From Synergistaceae bacterium (lineage in GTDB: Bacteria > Synergistota > Synergistia > Synergistales > Aminobacteriaceae): a DNA stretch of 40,979 nucleotides. This document shows positions 23,329 through 32,538 of this stretch, one piece after another. Within the stretch, counting starts at the first letter, position 1. Every line of letters begins with the position of its first letter. The stretch is taken from the NCBI GenBank assembly GCA_017443945.1, contig JAFSXS010000001.1, positions 1 through 40,979 of the forward strand. Direction: 5' to 3'. The notes beneath the pieces were generated by a model. The model searched no databases. It saw only the letters and a program-made list of their open reading frames with translations, and was not told where the DNA came from. The position numbers were made by a program, and so were the translations under genes.

Positions 23329-24396
23329 TCACTTTTTCGCGAAAATTTTTTGCAGACTTTCAATATAAGGAGGCCGAGCGATTCCAAATTCTGTAATTAT
23401 TCCCGTTATAAGCTCATTATCTGTAACATCAAACGCGGGATTATAAACTTTCACGCCTTCAGGTGCCATGCGTTTTTTGTACCATAAATCAGTAATTTCT
23501 GTCTGCGGTCGTTCTTCAATAATAATATCTTCACCCGTTTTTATGCTCATGTCTATAGTAGAAGTCGGGCCGAGAATATAAAATGGTATTCCGTAATATT
23601 TTGCGAGAATTGCGAGTCCTGAAGTCCCGATTTTATTGCATGAGTCCCCGTTTGCCGCGACTCTATCACAACCCGTGAAGACAAAATTTATTTTCCCGCT
23701 TTTCATGACTTGAGAGGCCATATTATCGCAAATTAGTGTTGTGTCGACTCCGTCAGCAAGTAATTCAAAAGTTGAGAGTCTCGCGCCCTGTAATAACGGT
23801 CTTGTCTCGTCGCAATAAACGCGAAAATTTAAACCTCTTTCACGCCCTAAATGAATGGGAGCTAATGCAGTGCCGTATTTGGAAGTTGCTAATTGTCCGG
23901 CGTTGCAGTGAGTTAATATCCCGTCGCCGTCTTTCAGGAGTGAGAGTCCATATTCGCCGATTTTCTTGCAAGTTTCTATGTCTTCACGTTGAATAGATAT
24001 AGCTTCACTCAGCAATAAATTTTTTATTTCCTGAACGCTTTTATCGTGATTATTAACTGCAGCTTGTTCGACTCGATTTAATGCCCATGACAAATTAACA
24101 GCTGTAGGTCGTGAAGAGTTGAGATAATTTTTTGCGTCATTAAGCTGCTTGATGAATGAGTCATAATTATCCGTGTCAATATTTTTTGCGGCGAGATAGA
24201 GTCCGAATCCTGCTGCTACACCGATTGCAGGTGCGCCCCTGACTTGTAATTTATAAATTGCCTCCCAAATTTCGTGTTGAGTCTTCAGGCGCAAAATTTT
24301 TATTTCATTCGGGAGTCGCGTTTGATCGAGGATAACGAGCGAATTATCATTATCATCAAGCGAGACAGTATTATAACTTAAAATATTTTCGTTCAT
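23329..24396 (-). CDS. mtnA: S-methyl-5-thioribose-1-phosphate isomerase
   Basis: 355 residues, family-typical length. RGAPAIG at 53-59, catalytic Cys164 in [20 protein letters not shown], the [18 protein letters not shown] motif, and [17 protein letters not shown] with the catalytic Asp identify MtnA over eIF2B-like relatives. It isomerises methylthioribose-1-phosphate in methionine salvage. No other salvage gene lies in the window. GGAGAA precedes the ATG on the minus strand. Confidence 0.95.
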   Translation of the reverse strand: MNENILSYNTVSLDDNDNSLVILDQTRLPNEIKILRLKTQHEIWEAIYKLQVRGAPAIGVAAGFGLYLAAKNIDTDNYDSFIKQLNDAKNYLNSSRPTAVNLSWALNRVEQAAVNNHDKSVQEIKNLLLSEAISIQREDIETCKKIGEYGLSLLKDGDGILTHCNAGQLATSKYGTALAPIHLGRERGLNFRVYCDETRPLLQGARLSTFELLADGVDTTLICDNMASQVMKSGKINFVFTGCDRVAANGDSCNKIGTSGLAILAKYYGIPFYILGPTSTIDMSIKTGEDIIIEERPQTEITDLWYKKRMAPEGVKVYNPAFDVTDNELITGIITEFGIARPPYIESLQKIFAKK

Positions 24397-24524
24397 GATT
24401 AAATTTTCTCCGTCAATAAATTAATTATAGCATTTAACACTATTATAATATAAGGATTTATAACGAGGCGCAATAACAATTCATAATATATAATACATAA
24501 AATTTGAAATAGTATCGCAATTTG

Positions 24525-24530
24525 TATAAT
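24525..24530 (+). promoter_or_regulatory. Candidate -10 for the DUF5058 operon
   Basis: TATAAT about 49 nt before the start; the -35 region is unclear. Confidence 0.35.
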
Positions 24531-24578
24531 TTGTGCGTATTACTATTTTAATTATCTCATATTACAAGGAGGACTATT

Positions 24579-25298
24579 ATGGATTATCTACAGATTTCTA
24601 ACCAACCTATAATATGGCTGCTTTGCGGAATAACAGTTTTAATTGCGGCATGGCAGGCGTATTTTTTCATTCGTTTAGCTCGAAGGACTTCGGCCTCTGT
24701 CAATCTTGACCCCGCTATACCGAAAAAGGCGTTTCGAATCGGCTTGATTACCGCAATAGGTCCTGCGTTAGGTGTATTTATAGTAATGGTGGGATTAATG
24801 GCAGCAATCGGAGGTCCAATGAGCTGGCTGCGTTTGTCAATAATCGGGGCTGCTGCAACTGAATTAGCTGCGGCTACAAACGGTGCAACGGCTGCGGGCG
24901 TTACGTTCGGCGGTGAAGGATATACACTCACGATTCTTGCTGTCTCATGGTTTGCAATGGCCTTAAACGGTGCGGGCTGGCTTGTGTCGACGGGTTTATT
25001 TACTCCTTTGCTTGAAGATCTGCGCGCAAAAGTTTCCGGCGGTGATATTAAGTGGCTCGGTGTTATGTCTGCTGCGTGTTCAATAGGTATATTCGGTTAC
25101 TTGAACGCAAATTCAATGATAGCAATCGGCCCGAAAATTAATATGGGAGTAACAAGCGCTGTTTTAGGCGGTGCAATCGGAATGATGTTACTAGGAAAAT
25201 TTGTCGTGCCTAAATATCCCCGTTTAGCAGAATATTCACTTGGGATCGCTATGATTATAGGGATTCTCGCGGGAATAATTCATGACTCTATCGTGTAA
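24579..25298 (+). CDS. DUF5058 family membrane protein
   Basis: 239 residues, six or so predicted helices, with an N-terminal MDYLQISNQPIIWL and Gly/Ala-rich helices (AIGPALGVFIVMVGLMAAIGGP, split across two segments). This fits DUF5058, a family of unknown function. It is followed after 18 nt by a second membrane protein and then an M20 amidohydrolase, so a two-component permease for the amidohydrolase substrate is plausible. ACAAGGAGG precedes the ATG. Confidence 0.75.
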   Translation: MDYLQISNQPIIWLLCGITVLIAAWQAYFFIRLARRTSASVNLDPAIPKKAFRIGLITAIGPALGVFIVMVGLMAAIGGPMSWLRLSIIGAAATELAAATNGATAAGVTFGGEGYTLTILAVSWFAMALNGAGWLVSTGLFTPLLEDLRAKVSGGDIKWLGVMSAACSIGIFGYLNANSMIAIGPKINMGVTSAVLGGAIGMMLLGKFVVPKYPRLAEYSLGIAMIIGILAGIIHDSIV

Positions 25299-25316
25299 AA
25301 TAAGGAGGTCTTGACT

Positions 25317-26000
25317 ATGGACGAGAAACAAGCAATGAATGCATGGAAAAAATCTTGTATCAGAATCGGCACGCCCACAAATTTATTAGCTGCTGCGACG
25401 GCATTTATACCTGTTATTTATCTTTGTGTAACTTATGACTGCTGGCCGAGTGCTTCACTTATATTTTCTGCGTGGCTGCTTACGGTTATAAGTTTCGGAG
25501 CGTTCTATATTGTTGAGCCGCTTTCTTATTATGCGTCATTAGGAATGTCGGGAACGTATTTAAGTTTTCTTTCCGGCAACATAGGAAATATGAGAGTCCC
25601 TTGTGCTGCACTTGCTCTTGATGTAACAGACAGCCAGCCGGGAACTATACAAGCTGAAGTTGTGTCAACTATGGCAATTTGCGGATCTATCGTAACGAAT
25701 TTAATCGCGACGACTCTAGCAGCTTTTATCGGAGCCGGCATTGTTGCTGTATTACCTGCAATGATAAAAACGGGCTTGCAGAGTTACGCTTCAGCAGCAA
25801 TTTTCGGAGCTACTTTCGGTAATTTCGCATTAAAGCAGCATAAACTCGCTGTATTTGGTCTCGGAATCCCGTTAATATGCAAGGTCATGCAAAGTTATAT
25901 AGGCATTCAAGCGTGGTTAATTATTGTTCTGTCAGTGTTCGGAACGGTATTTATTGCGCGTTTGTTCTATAAAGCTGAGTCAAAAGCAGCTGCAAATTAG
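25317..26000 (+). CDS. Membrane partner of the DUF5058 protein
   Basis: 227 residues from ATG 25317, 8 nt after AAGGAGG; the TTG at 25311 is too close to that site. Five or six helices. A conserved-looking segment, SYYASLGMSGTYLSFLSGN, followed by MRVPCAA, sits in the middle. The matching size and operon order suggest it forms a heteromeric transporter with the DUF5058 protein. No named family recalled. Confidence 0.65.
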   Translation: MDEKQAMNAWKKSCIRIGTPTNLLAAATAFIPVIYLCVTYDCWPSASLIFSAWLLTVISFGAFYIVEPLSYYASLGMSGTYLSFLSGNIGNMRVPCAALALDVTDSQPGTIQAEVVSTMAICGSIVTNLIATTLAAFIGAGIVAVLPAMIKTGLQSYASAAIFGATFGNFALKQHKLAVFGLGIPLICKVMQSYIGIQAWLIIVLSVFGTVFIARLFYKAESKAAAN

Positions 26001-26015
26001 GAAGGAGGCGCGAAA

Positions 26016-27191
26016 ATGTTTAATCAGTGCAAAGAAATTCAAGACGAACTTGTCAGAATGCGCAGAGATTTACACAAGATTCCGGAACTTGGATTTGATT
26101 TACCTCTCACGCAAAAATATGTAACTGACAAATTAAATGAGTACGGCGTTGAATATAAATTAAATGAAGGCGACTCGGGAATCATTGCATACATCAACAA
26201 AGGCAAGCCCGGAAAAGTTATCGCCCTCCGCGCTGACATGGACGCATTACCCATAAAAGAAGAAACCGGCGTAGAATATTGCTCGACTCATGACGGAAAA
26301 ATGCACGCATGCGGTCATGATGCTCACACGTCAATGTTGTTAGGTACAGCAAAGATTCTCAACGCTAACAAAGACAAACTTAATGGTGAAGTGCGCTTAC
26401 TCTTCCAGACCGGCGAGGAAATTGCAAAAGGTGCACCCATAATGATAAAGAATAACGCTATGGAAGGCGTAAATGCTGTGTTCGGGACTCATATCGGGAC
26501 AATTTTAGACCGCACAATCCCAGCAGGAAAATTTATCGTCTGCCCCGGTGCTGTTATGGCTTCATTTGATAGATTTGTTATTACAATTAACGGCACAGGC
26601 TGCCACGGTTCAACACCAGAAAAAGGAGTCGACCCGATTAATATAGCTGCTCATGTTGTATTAGGGCTTGAAGGAATTGTCGCGCGCGAATTTAACGCAA
26701 ATGAACCAGTTGTTATTACGATCGGCAAGATTCAAGGAGGAGCGCAATATAACATCATTCCCGGAACTGTCGTAATCGAGGGCACAACACGAGCTTTCAA
26801 AGAAGAAAACCGCCAGAAAATGGCCAAGCGTATAGAAGAAGTCTCGAAATTTACTGCTCAAGCGTTTGGGGGCAATGTAGATTTCTTTATGGACTGGGGT
26901 GCGCCTCCTGTAGTGAATGATAAAGAAATGGCAGATTTTGCCGGAAAATGTGCAATTGAAGTACTCGGCACAGAAAAAGTAATTACTCGCGTTAATGCTC
27001 CTAATATGGGCGGTGAAGATTTCGCGTTTTATCTCGGAAAAGCTCCGGGTGCGTTTATGTTCCTGAGTTCGGCGAATCCAGATAAGAAAGCAGATTTCCC
27101 GCACCATAACCCAGTATTCAATATTGACGAGGACGTTTTATGGGAAGGCACAGCAATTTTCGTTAAGATCGCATCAGAGTTCTTGAAGTAG
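26016..27191 (+). CDS. M20 family amidohydrolase (N-acyl amino acid / hippurate hydrolase type)
   Basis: 391 residues. Metal-binding motifs are intact: MHACGHDAH, the TGEE catalytic Glu pair, GTHIG, and MGGEDFAF near the C-terminus, with an inserted dimerisation domain (about 180-295). Family members release amino acids from N-acyl or N-aroyl conjugates in the cytosol. The operon with two membrane proteins suggests uptake and cleavage of such conjugates. AAGGAGG precedes the ATG. Substrate unknown. Confidence 0.92.
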   Translation: MFNQCKEIQDELVRMRRDLHKIPELGFDLPLTQKYVTDKLNEYGVEYKLNEGDSGIIAYINKGKPGKVIALRADMDALPIKEETGVEYCSTHDGKMHACGHDAHTSMLLGTAKILNANKDKLNGEVRLLFQTGEEIAKGAPIMIKNNAMEGVNAVFGTHIGTILDRTIPAGKFIVCPGAVMASFDRFVITINGTGCHGSTPEKGVDPINIAAHVVLGLEGIVAREFNANEPVVITIGKIQGGAQYNIIPGTVVIEGTTRAFKEENRQKMAKRIEEVSKFTAQAFGGNVDFFMDWGAPPVVNDKEMADFAGKCAIEVLGTEKVITRVNAPNMGGEDFAFYLGKAPGAFMFLSSANPDKKADFPHHNPVFNIDEDVLWEGTAIFVKIASEFLK

Positions 27192-27206
27192 CAATTAATT
27201 TTTCAC

Positions 27207-27237
27207 GGGGGATGAATGAGTCCCCCATTTTTATTTA
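27207..27237 (+). terminator. Terminator after the M20 gene
   Basis: GGGGGA (27207-27212) pairs with TCCCCC (27221-27226) around 8 nt, then ATTTTTATTT. A strong intrinsic terminator. Confidence 0.92.
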
Positions 27238-27262
27238 TCACTCTTGCACAAACGTATATAAT
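27234..27262 (+). promoter_or_regulatory. Promoter of the P-type ATPase gene
   Basis: TTTATC, 17-nt spacer, TATAAT (27257-27262). The transcription start would be about 20 nt before the ATG. No obvious copper-repressor palindrome was seen. Confidence 0.5.
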
Positions 27263-27289
27263 AAAGCAAAAAAGGTGTGAATAATTCCC

Positions 27290-29530
27290 ATGTCTGAACA
27301 CTATAATATAACTGGAATGTCTTGCGCGGCTTGTTCTGCAAGAGTCGAAAGAGTCGTTAAAAAATTGCCCGGCATTACTTCATGTTCTGTCAGCTTATTA
27401 ACAAATTCTATGATCGTCGAAGGCAGTGCAAAACCTTCAGAAATTATTGCAGCAGTCGAGAAGGCCGGCTATGGTGCGAGTCTTAATGCTCCGGAAGTCA
27501 ACGCACAAATTAATTCTGAATCAAATGACTCATTGACCGACAAAGAGACTCCGATTTTGAAGCGCAGATTAATTTTTTCGCTGATATTTCTTGCTGTCTT
27601 AATGTATTTCTCGATGGGACAAATGATAAAATTGCCTTTGCCGGAATTTTTTGCAGGAAATAATATCGCAATAGGTCTGACTCAATTATTATTAGCTGCA
27701 ATAATCATGATAATAAACCAGAAATTTTTTGTGTCGGGCTTCACGTCGTTATTTCATTTTGCGCCTAACATGGATACACTTGTTGCAATGGGATCGTTTG
27801 CGTCGTTTGCGTGGAGCGTTTTTGTATTGTTCACTATGACTCGTTTAAATTATTATACTGCTCACGATTTCTATTTTGAGTCTGCCGGAATGATTCTCAC
27901 TCTTATAACCGTCGGAAAAATGCTCGAAGCTAAATCTAAGGGACGCACAACTGACGCGCTGAAAAGTTTAATGAAGCTAGCTCCGAAAACCGCAAATATT
28001 TTACGTAACAATCAAGAAATTACAGTCCCGATCGAACAAGTACAGCGAGGAACAATTTTTGTTATCAGACCCGGCGAAAATATCCCCGTCGACGGCATTA
28101 TAATTGAAGGAGTCAGCGCAGTAAATGAGTCAGCCCTCACCGGTGAAAGCATACCAGTTGACAAAGCAGCCGGAGACTCTGTATCTGCCGGAACTGTCAA
28201 TCAATCAGGTTTTATGAAGTGTGAAGCGACTCGAGTCGGCCAAGATACAACTTTATCGCAAATTATAAAAATGGTCTCTGACGCGTCCGCAACTAAAGCA
28301 CCCGTCGCAAAAATCGCTGATAAAGTCTGCGGAATATTTGTCCCTGCTGTAATATTAATTGCGGTTATAACTGTTATATCATGGCTCATTGCGGGAAAAA
28401 CTTTCGGCGATGCTTTATCGTACGGGATTGCAGTATTAGTTATCAGCTGTCCTTGTGCGCTTGGACTTGCGACTCCTGTTGCTATAATGGTCGGAAATGG
28501 AATCGGCGCGAAAAACGGAATATTATTCAAGACCGCCGAATCTCTCGAACAGACCGGAAAAATGAAAATTGCTGTGTTCGACAAAACCGGAACAATTACC
28601 AGCGGTGAACCCAAAGTAACAGACATAATACCGATCGAGAACGAGAAATATTTATTGATGATTGCTTATTCACTTGAGAACAAGAGCGAGCACCCATTAG
28701 CAAAGGCCATTACAGATTTTGCGCGCACAAGAGATTTAGTGCCTTATGAGGTCGAAAATTTTCATGCTTTGCCGGGCAATGGTTTAATTGCGACATTACC
28801 GGGGGGATCTGAATTAACCGGCGGGAGCGTGAGATTTATTACTGCAAAATTTGATATTCCCGTGAAATATATCAAGAAGGCTGAAGAACTCGCGCAAAAC
28901 GGCAAGACTCCTTTAATGTTCGTGCAGGATAAAAAATTGTTGGGAATTATCGCAGTTGCCGACACAATTAAACCCGACAGTCCGGAAGCAATAAAAGATT
29001 TACAGTCAATGGGAATTAGAGTCGTCATGTTAACCGGCGATAATGAGAAGACAGCGCAGGCAATAGGCATTCAAGCAGGAGTCAACGAAGTAATTGCAGG
29101 AGTAATGCCCGATGGTAAAGAGAGCGTCATTAGAGAGCTTCAAGGTTCAGGAAATGTCGCAATGACAGGAGACGGAATTAACGACGCACCAGCATTGACC
29201 CGCGCTGATATAGGAATAGCAATAGGAGCCGGCACAGATATAGCGATTGATGCTGCTGATGTTGTATTAATGAAGAGTAATTTGCTTGATGTTCCTGCTG
29301 CTGTAAGATTGAGTCGCGCTACATTAAGAAATATTCATCAAAATTTGTTCTGGGCATTTATTTATAACGTGATAGGGATTCCGTTAGCTGCTGGACTCTG
29401 GGGATTGAAATTAGATCCTATGTTCGGAGCTGCTGCAATGAGTCTTTCGAGTTTCTGTGTTGTAACAAATGCTTTGCGCCTAAATTTTATTGACATTCAC
29501 AGAAAAAATGCAAAGGAGGCGAATAAATAA
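27290..29530 (+). CDS. copA: Copper-translocating P1B-type ATPase
   Basis: 746 residues. One N-terminal HMA domain with Cys12 and Cys15 (GMSCAAC), eight predicted membrane helices, the CPC metal site at 387-389, the phosphorylated Asp431 in DKTGT, HP in EHPLAKA, TGDN and GDGINDAP. The CPC motif and the single HMA mark a Cu(I) exporter. The RBS is weak (AAAGGTG), unlike its neighbours. No chaperone or regulator gene is adjacent. Confidence 0.95.
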   Translation: MSEHYNITGMSCAACSARVERVVKKLPGITSCSVSLLTNSMIVEGSAKPSEIIAAVEKAGYGASLNAPEVNAQINSESNDSLTDKETPILKRRLIFSLIFLAVLMYFSMGQMIKLPLPEFFAGNNIAIGLTQLLLAAIIMIINQKFFVSGFTSLFHFAPNMDTLVAMGSFASFAWSVFVLFTMTRLNYYTAHDFYFESAGMILTLITVGKMLEAKSKGRTTDALKSLMKLAPKTANILRNNQEITVPIEQVQRGTIFVIRPGENIPVDGIIIEGVSAVNESALTGESIPVDKAAGDSVSAGTVNQSGFMKCEATRVGQDTTLSQIIKMVSDASATKAPVAKIADKVCGIFVPAVILIAVITVISWLIAGKTFGDALSYGIAVLVISCPCALGLATPVAIMVGNGIGAKNGILFKTAESLEQTGKMKIAVFDKTGTITSGEPKVTDIIPIENEKYLLMIAYSLENKSEHPLAKAITDFARTRDLVPYEVENFHALPGNGLIATLPGGSELTGGSVRFITAKFDIPVKYIKKAEELAQNGKTPLMFVQDKKLLGIIAVADTIKPDSPEAIKDLQSMGIRVVMLTGDNEKTAQAIGIQAGVNEVIAGVMPDGKESVIRELQGSGNVAMTGDGINDAPALTRADIGIAIGAGTDIAIDAADVVLMKSNLLDVPAAVRLSRATLRNIHQNLFWAFIYNVIGIPLAAGLWGLKLDPMFGAAAMSLSSFCVVTNALRLNFIDIHRKNAKEANK

Positions 29531-29532
29531 AA

Positions 29533-29594
29533 TTCGAGTGCATGTGCTGAAATAGTGAAAATTTTAGACAACAGCTGTAATACTTCCTGACGAT
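29533..29594 (+). pseudogene. Condensed remnant of the following gene
   Basis: Three blocks match the downstream gene in the same order. A 21-nt block (29533-29553 = 29675-29695), AAAATTTTAGA (29558-29568 = 29751-29761) and TACTTCCTGACGAT (29581-29594 = 29785-29798). The spacing is collapsed from ~124 to ~62 nt, so this is a duplicate that lost its interior. It is not translatable. Confidence 0.75.
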
Positions 29595-29630
29595 AAAAAA
29601 TTTTTGCGTAATAATAACGGAGGTCAGAAA

Positions 29631-30074
29631 ATGAGACGATTTATAATTTGTGTGCTGATAATTGCGTTAATAAGTTCGAGTGCATGTGCTGAAATTTGCG
29701 AATTTAAATATTTCTCGCTGAATATTCCTGAAGGCTGGTCGGCATCAGAAAAAATTTTAGAAAATGGTTCATCTATGGTCGCTGTACTTCCTGACGATGA
29801 TAATATACCCGGTGCAATTGCTATAACGTCAGGGAGTCCGGGAAATCTCACAATAAAGGAAATCGCCGAGAATTACTCGAAAAATTTTAACGGCACTACA
29901 CCAGAAAGCGGCGAAGATGGAATTTATATATTTGAGTTCAACGAAGGAAAAAGTTTCGCATTAATAGACGGAGACGAAAATTTTTACATGTTCACGGCAA
30001 TAACCGCAACTGACGAAGAAAGCGAGACTAATAAAATATTGCTTGATATTCTTGACTCTATGGAATTAAAATAA
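29631..30074 (+). CDS. Small exported protein with PsbP/DcrB-like fold (putative)
   Basis: 147 residues from ATG 29631, 7 nt after GGAGG; a start 27 nt earlier lacks an RBS. Signal peptide about 1-19 (ending SACA). The mature part opens EFKYFSLNIPEGWSASE, a layout common in PsbP/DcrB-like periplasmic proteins, and is acidic throughout. Function unknown. A partial duplicate of this gene lies just upstream. Confidence 0.65.
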   Translation: MRRFIICVLIIALISSSACAEICEFKYFSLNIPEGWSASEKILENGSSMVAVLPDDDNIPGAIAITSGSPGNLTIKEIAENYSKNFNGTTPESGEDGIYIFEFNEGKSFALIDGDENFYMFTAITATDEESETNKILLDILDSMELK

Positions 30075-30118
30075 GTAAAATATCTCAGCAAAATACGTAG
30101 AAAGGACGTAGACAAAAA

Positions 30119-31090
30119 ATGTTTGAGCCGCTACCATTGAGCAACGAGCAACGAGCAACGAGCAACGAGCCTATCATTTACGAAAATTTTGAGCGTGAAA
30201 GATTGACTCCGATCTATGACATCATTGACCCATATTCAGAAATGAAGAAAAATGAGCGTTATTTTCTCAACGGCATAATAAGAGCATTAAAGCCGCGCAA
30301 GATTCTGGAAGTCGGAGTCTCTTCCGGCGGAGGCAGCGCAATAATTCTTAATGCAATATCAGATATTGAAGGCGCAAAATTATATTCCGTCGATTATTTA
30401 GAAAAAGCATATGGATATCCTGAAAAATTATCAGGCTTTCTCGTGAATGAAAAATTTTCCGAGCTTGCAAATAATGATAAATGGCAAATTTTTCGTGGAA
30501 GGGATATATCGTACTTTATTGAAGAAATCGGCGGAGATATTGATTTGCTTGTGCTTGATACGGAACATTTTCATCCGTGCGAGATGTTAAATTTTTTGTG
30601 CGTACTGCCGTTTATGAAGCGTGACTCTTGGTGTGTTCTACATGATATTAATATATGCGGGGTAATATTGAATCACGCTTTCAGAAATGCGCTTGCAACC
30701 CGTTATTTATTCGGTCATGTTGTATCTGATGAAAAAATTCTTCCCGTTTCAGATTATGATCAAGGTAGACCGGCCAATATCGGAGCTTTCAAAATTTCTG
30801 ACGTAACAATGAAATATGCCGATAATTTATTTCAGAGCTTATTTATTCCTTGGAAACATGAACCTCTGATACGTGATATTAATGACATGCGAAATATAAT
30901 CAAGAAATATTATTCAGTCGAGAACTATCAAAGATTTTGCGAAGCTCTAAAATTTCATGATTTTCTCTTTGAGCACCCTGTTTATGAACCAGTACCTATA
31001 GCACGAGCTTTTTTGCGCAGATATGCACCAAATTTCTACGGCTGGCTTCACAGGAAAAAAATTGAACGCAAGAATAAATTATCAAGTTAG
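30119..31090 (+). CDS. Class I SAM-dependent methyltransferase (Methyltransf_24-like), possibly phase-variable
   Basis: 323 residues. The SAM-binding core KILEVGVSSGGGSAIIL (around 60-76) and the acidic YSVDY strand are clear, followed by IDLLVLDTEHFH and VLHDI. Such enzymes often methylate sugars or cell-surface glycans. Codons 7-18 are built from four GAGCAAC repeats, a 7-bp unit, so loss or gain of one copy would shift the frame. A downstream in-frame ATG at 30242 lacks an RBS. Substrate unknown. Confidence 0.75.
   Translation: MFEPLPLSNEQRATSNEPIIYENFERERLTPIYDIIDPYSEMKKNERYFLNGIIRALKPRKILEVGVSSGGGSAIILNAISDIEGAKLYSVDYLEKAYGYPEKLSGFLVNEKFSELANNDKWQIFRGRDISYFIEEIGGDIDLLVLDTEHFHPCEMLNFLCVLPFMKRDSWCVLHDINICGVILNHAFRNALATRYLFGHVVSDEKILPVSDYDQGRPANIGAFKISDVTMKYADNLFQSLFIPWKHEPLIRDINDMRNIIKKYYSVENYQRFCEALKFHDFLFEHPVYEPVPIARAFLRRYAPNFYGWLHRKKIERKNKLSS
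30139..30170 (+). repeat. GAGCAAC heptanucleotide tandem repeat
   Basis: Four full copies (30139-30166) plus GAGC. Located 20 nt inside the methyltransferase gene; the unit is not a multiple of three. Confidence 0.95.
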
Positions 31091-31121
31091 AAGTTTTCTG
31101 CTAAAATATTTGCATTCATTC

Positions 31122-31158
31122 AGACAGTCTCACAAATTCGCGGGGCTGTCTATTTTTT
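31122..31158 (+). terminator. Terminator after the methyltransferase gene
   Basis: AGACAG (31122-31127) pairs with CTGTCT (31146-31151), then ATTTTTT. Confidence 0.65.
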
Positions 31159-31179
31159 ACAACTACATTTACAACTACA
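31156..31179 (+). repeat. TTTACAACTACA tandem pair
   Basis: Two perfect 12-nt copies followed by an A run, in a gene-free gap. Resembles the pair at 10538-10560. Confidence 0.8.
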
Positions 31180-31263
31180 AAAAAGTTATTTCACGCGTTT
31201 ATATGCAAGACTTCACGAGACAAAAAAATTTTATAATCATGCAAAAAATTTTATTCGCGCGCG

Positions 31264-31303
31264 CAAAAAAACTCTCTCGAATGAATCACTCATCCAAGAG
31301 AGT
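31264..31303 (-). terminator. Terminator of the serpin gene
   Basis: On the minus strand ACTCTCT/AGAGAGT (7 bp) is followed by seven T. A strong intrinsic terminator, about 40 nt after the serpin stop. Confidence 0.9.
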
Positions 31304-31341
31304 AGGAGAAAAAAGTAATGAAAGAATGAAAGAATTATAAT

Positions 31342-32487
31342 CTATTTGAATGTCTGTCTGCCAACAAATAAAATAATTCCCGTCTTATCATCAATCACAA
31401 AATATAAAAACGGTCTGTCCGCATGAAATTCTTTAACGTCAAGTGGCTGCAAAGACGTAACTTTTACCATTGTTATAGCAGTTGCAGCGGCGGCTTCGGT
31501 TTTCTTCTCGTCGACTTCTATAAAAGTTTTGTGAATAATAGCATCAATTTTGAGTCCTTCATCACTTGTAATTCCGGAAAAATCTGCATCATCACTAAAA
31601 GCTGTCTTCACTCCCAGAGTCATAAATAAATCATTGAGATTAAATTTACTCTCCGTCTTGAACTTCGGCAGCCATAAATCAACGCGAAAATCTTTCATCG
31701 ACTTTGCAATATTCGCAAAAATTAAATGATTCAAGCCCTCCAAGCCCGTTTTGCCGTCTTCAGGTAAAAGCACAATCATTGACATATCGCAATTTTTGTA
31801 AGGGAGTCTGACAAATTTCATTCCGTCAAGCTCGCCATACTGCAAATTCTCGCGCTTCTGCATTGTAGGAACATCAATAAACTTTTTGCCGGAATAATTG
31901 AAAGGTTTTAGACTCGTTAAATTATTATCGAACGGGTCAAGCCATTCAGCATTGAAATATACTGCATTCGTTAATATCATGAGAGTCCCCCGCGTTAAAG
32001 TGCTTAATAAATCTTTGATCCGGCCTTGAGTCTGTCTGCTGACCCAGTTATTAATAAATCTGCGCGACGAGTCAAGACTATTTGTGAAATCGAGTTCATA
32101 TGCCGAACTTAAATAATTATCAGCTAATAAAGTTTTGTAATCGTCATTGAGAGTCAAACCCTTCTGAAGCCAGACTCTATTTGCTGATTTAAAAATTTCG
32201 TGATTAATTTCTTTCGCGAGGAGACCCAAATTTTTGTGAATTTCCGGCGAAAAATTTAATGCGCGCTCGATTTCGTTTGCCGTCAAACCCTTTGCGCCCG
32301 CGTAGACCATCCCAAACGCTGTAATAATGCTATACGGCGAAAAGAAAAAATTACCTTCAGGCGACGACTCAGCGATTAACTTTGCGGCATTGAACGCGAA
32401 ATTATTTATCACAGCAGCAGAATCCGCAGCAAGTGCAACAGACTCAAACGCGAGAATAAAAGCTAAAATAACTGCTAATTTTTTCAT
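31342..32487 (-). CDS. Secreted serpin (serine protease inhibitor)
   Basis: 381 residues with a signal peptide (1-20, ending ALAA). Complete serpin fold: NFFFSPYSI near the N-terminus, ILTNAVYFNAEW, and HADRPFLYF at the C-terminus. The reactive-centre loop hinge is TEAAAATA with T330 at P14. By this count P1 is Val343 (neighbour Lys342), pointing to elastase-like targets. P15, usually Gly in inhibitory serpins, is Lys329. GGAGGTG precedes the ATG. In gut bacteria serpins are thought to blunt host or competitor proteases; here that is inference. Confidence 0.93.
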   Translation of the reverse strand: MKKLAVILAFILAFESVALAADSAAVINNFAFNAAKLIAESSPEGNFFFSPYSIITAFGMVYAGAKGLTANEIERALNFSPEIHKNLGLLAKEINHEIFKSANRVWLQKGLTLNDDYKTLLADNYLSSAYELDFTNSLDSSRRFINNWVSRQTQGRIKDLLSTLTRGTLMILTNAVYFNAEWLDPFDNNLTSLKPFNYSGKKFIDVPTMQKRENLQYGELDGMKFVRLPYKNCDMSMIVLLPEDGKTGLEGLNHLIFANIAKSMKDFRVDLWLPKFKTESKFNLNDLFMTLGVKTAFSDDADFSGITSDEGLKIDAIIHKTFIEVDEKKTEAAAATAITMVKVTSLQPLDVKEFHADRPFLYFVIDDKTGIILFVGRQTFK

Positions 32488-32538
32488 GTTTACACCTCCT
32501 GCGAATTATTATATATTGCCGCGTGAAAATTTTATGAA

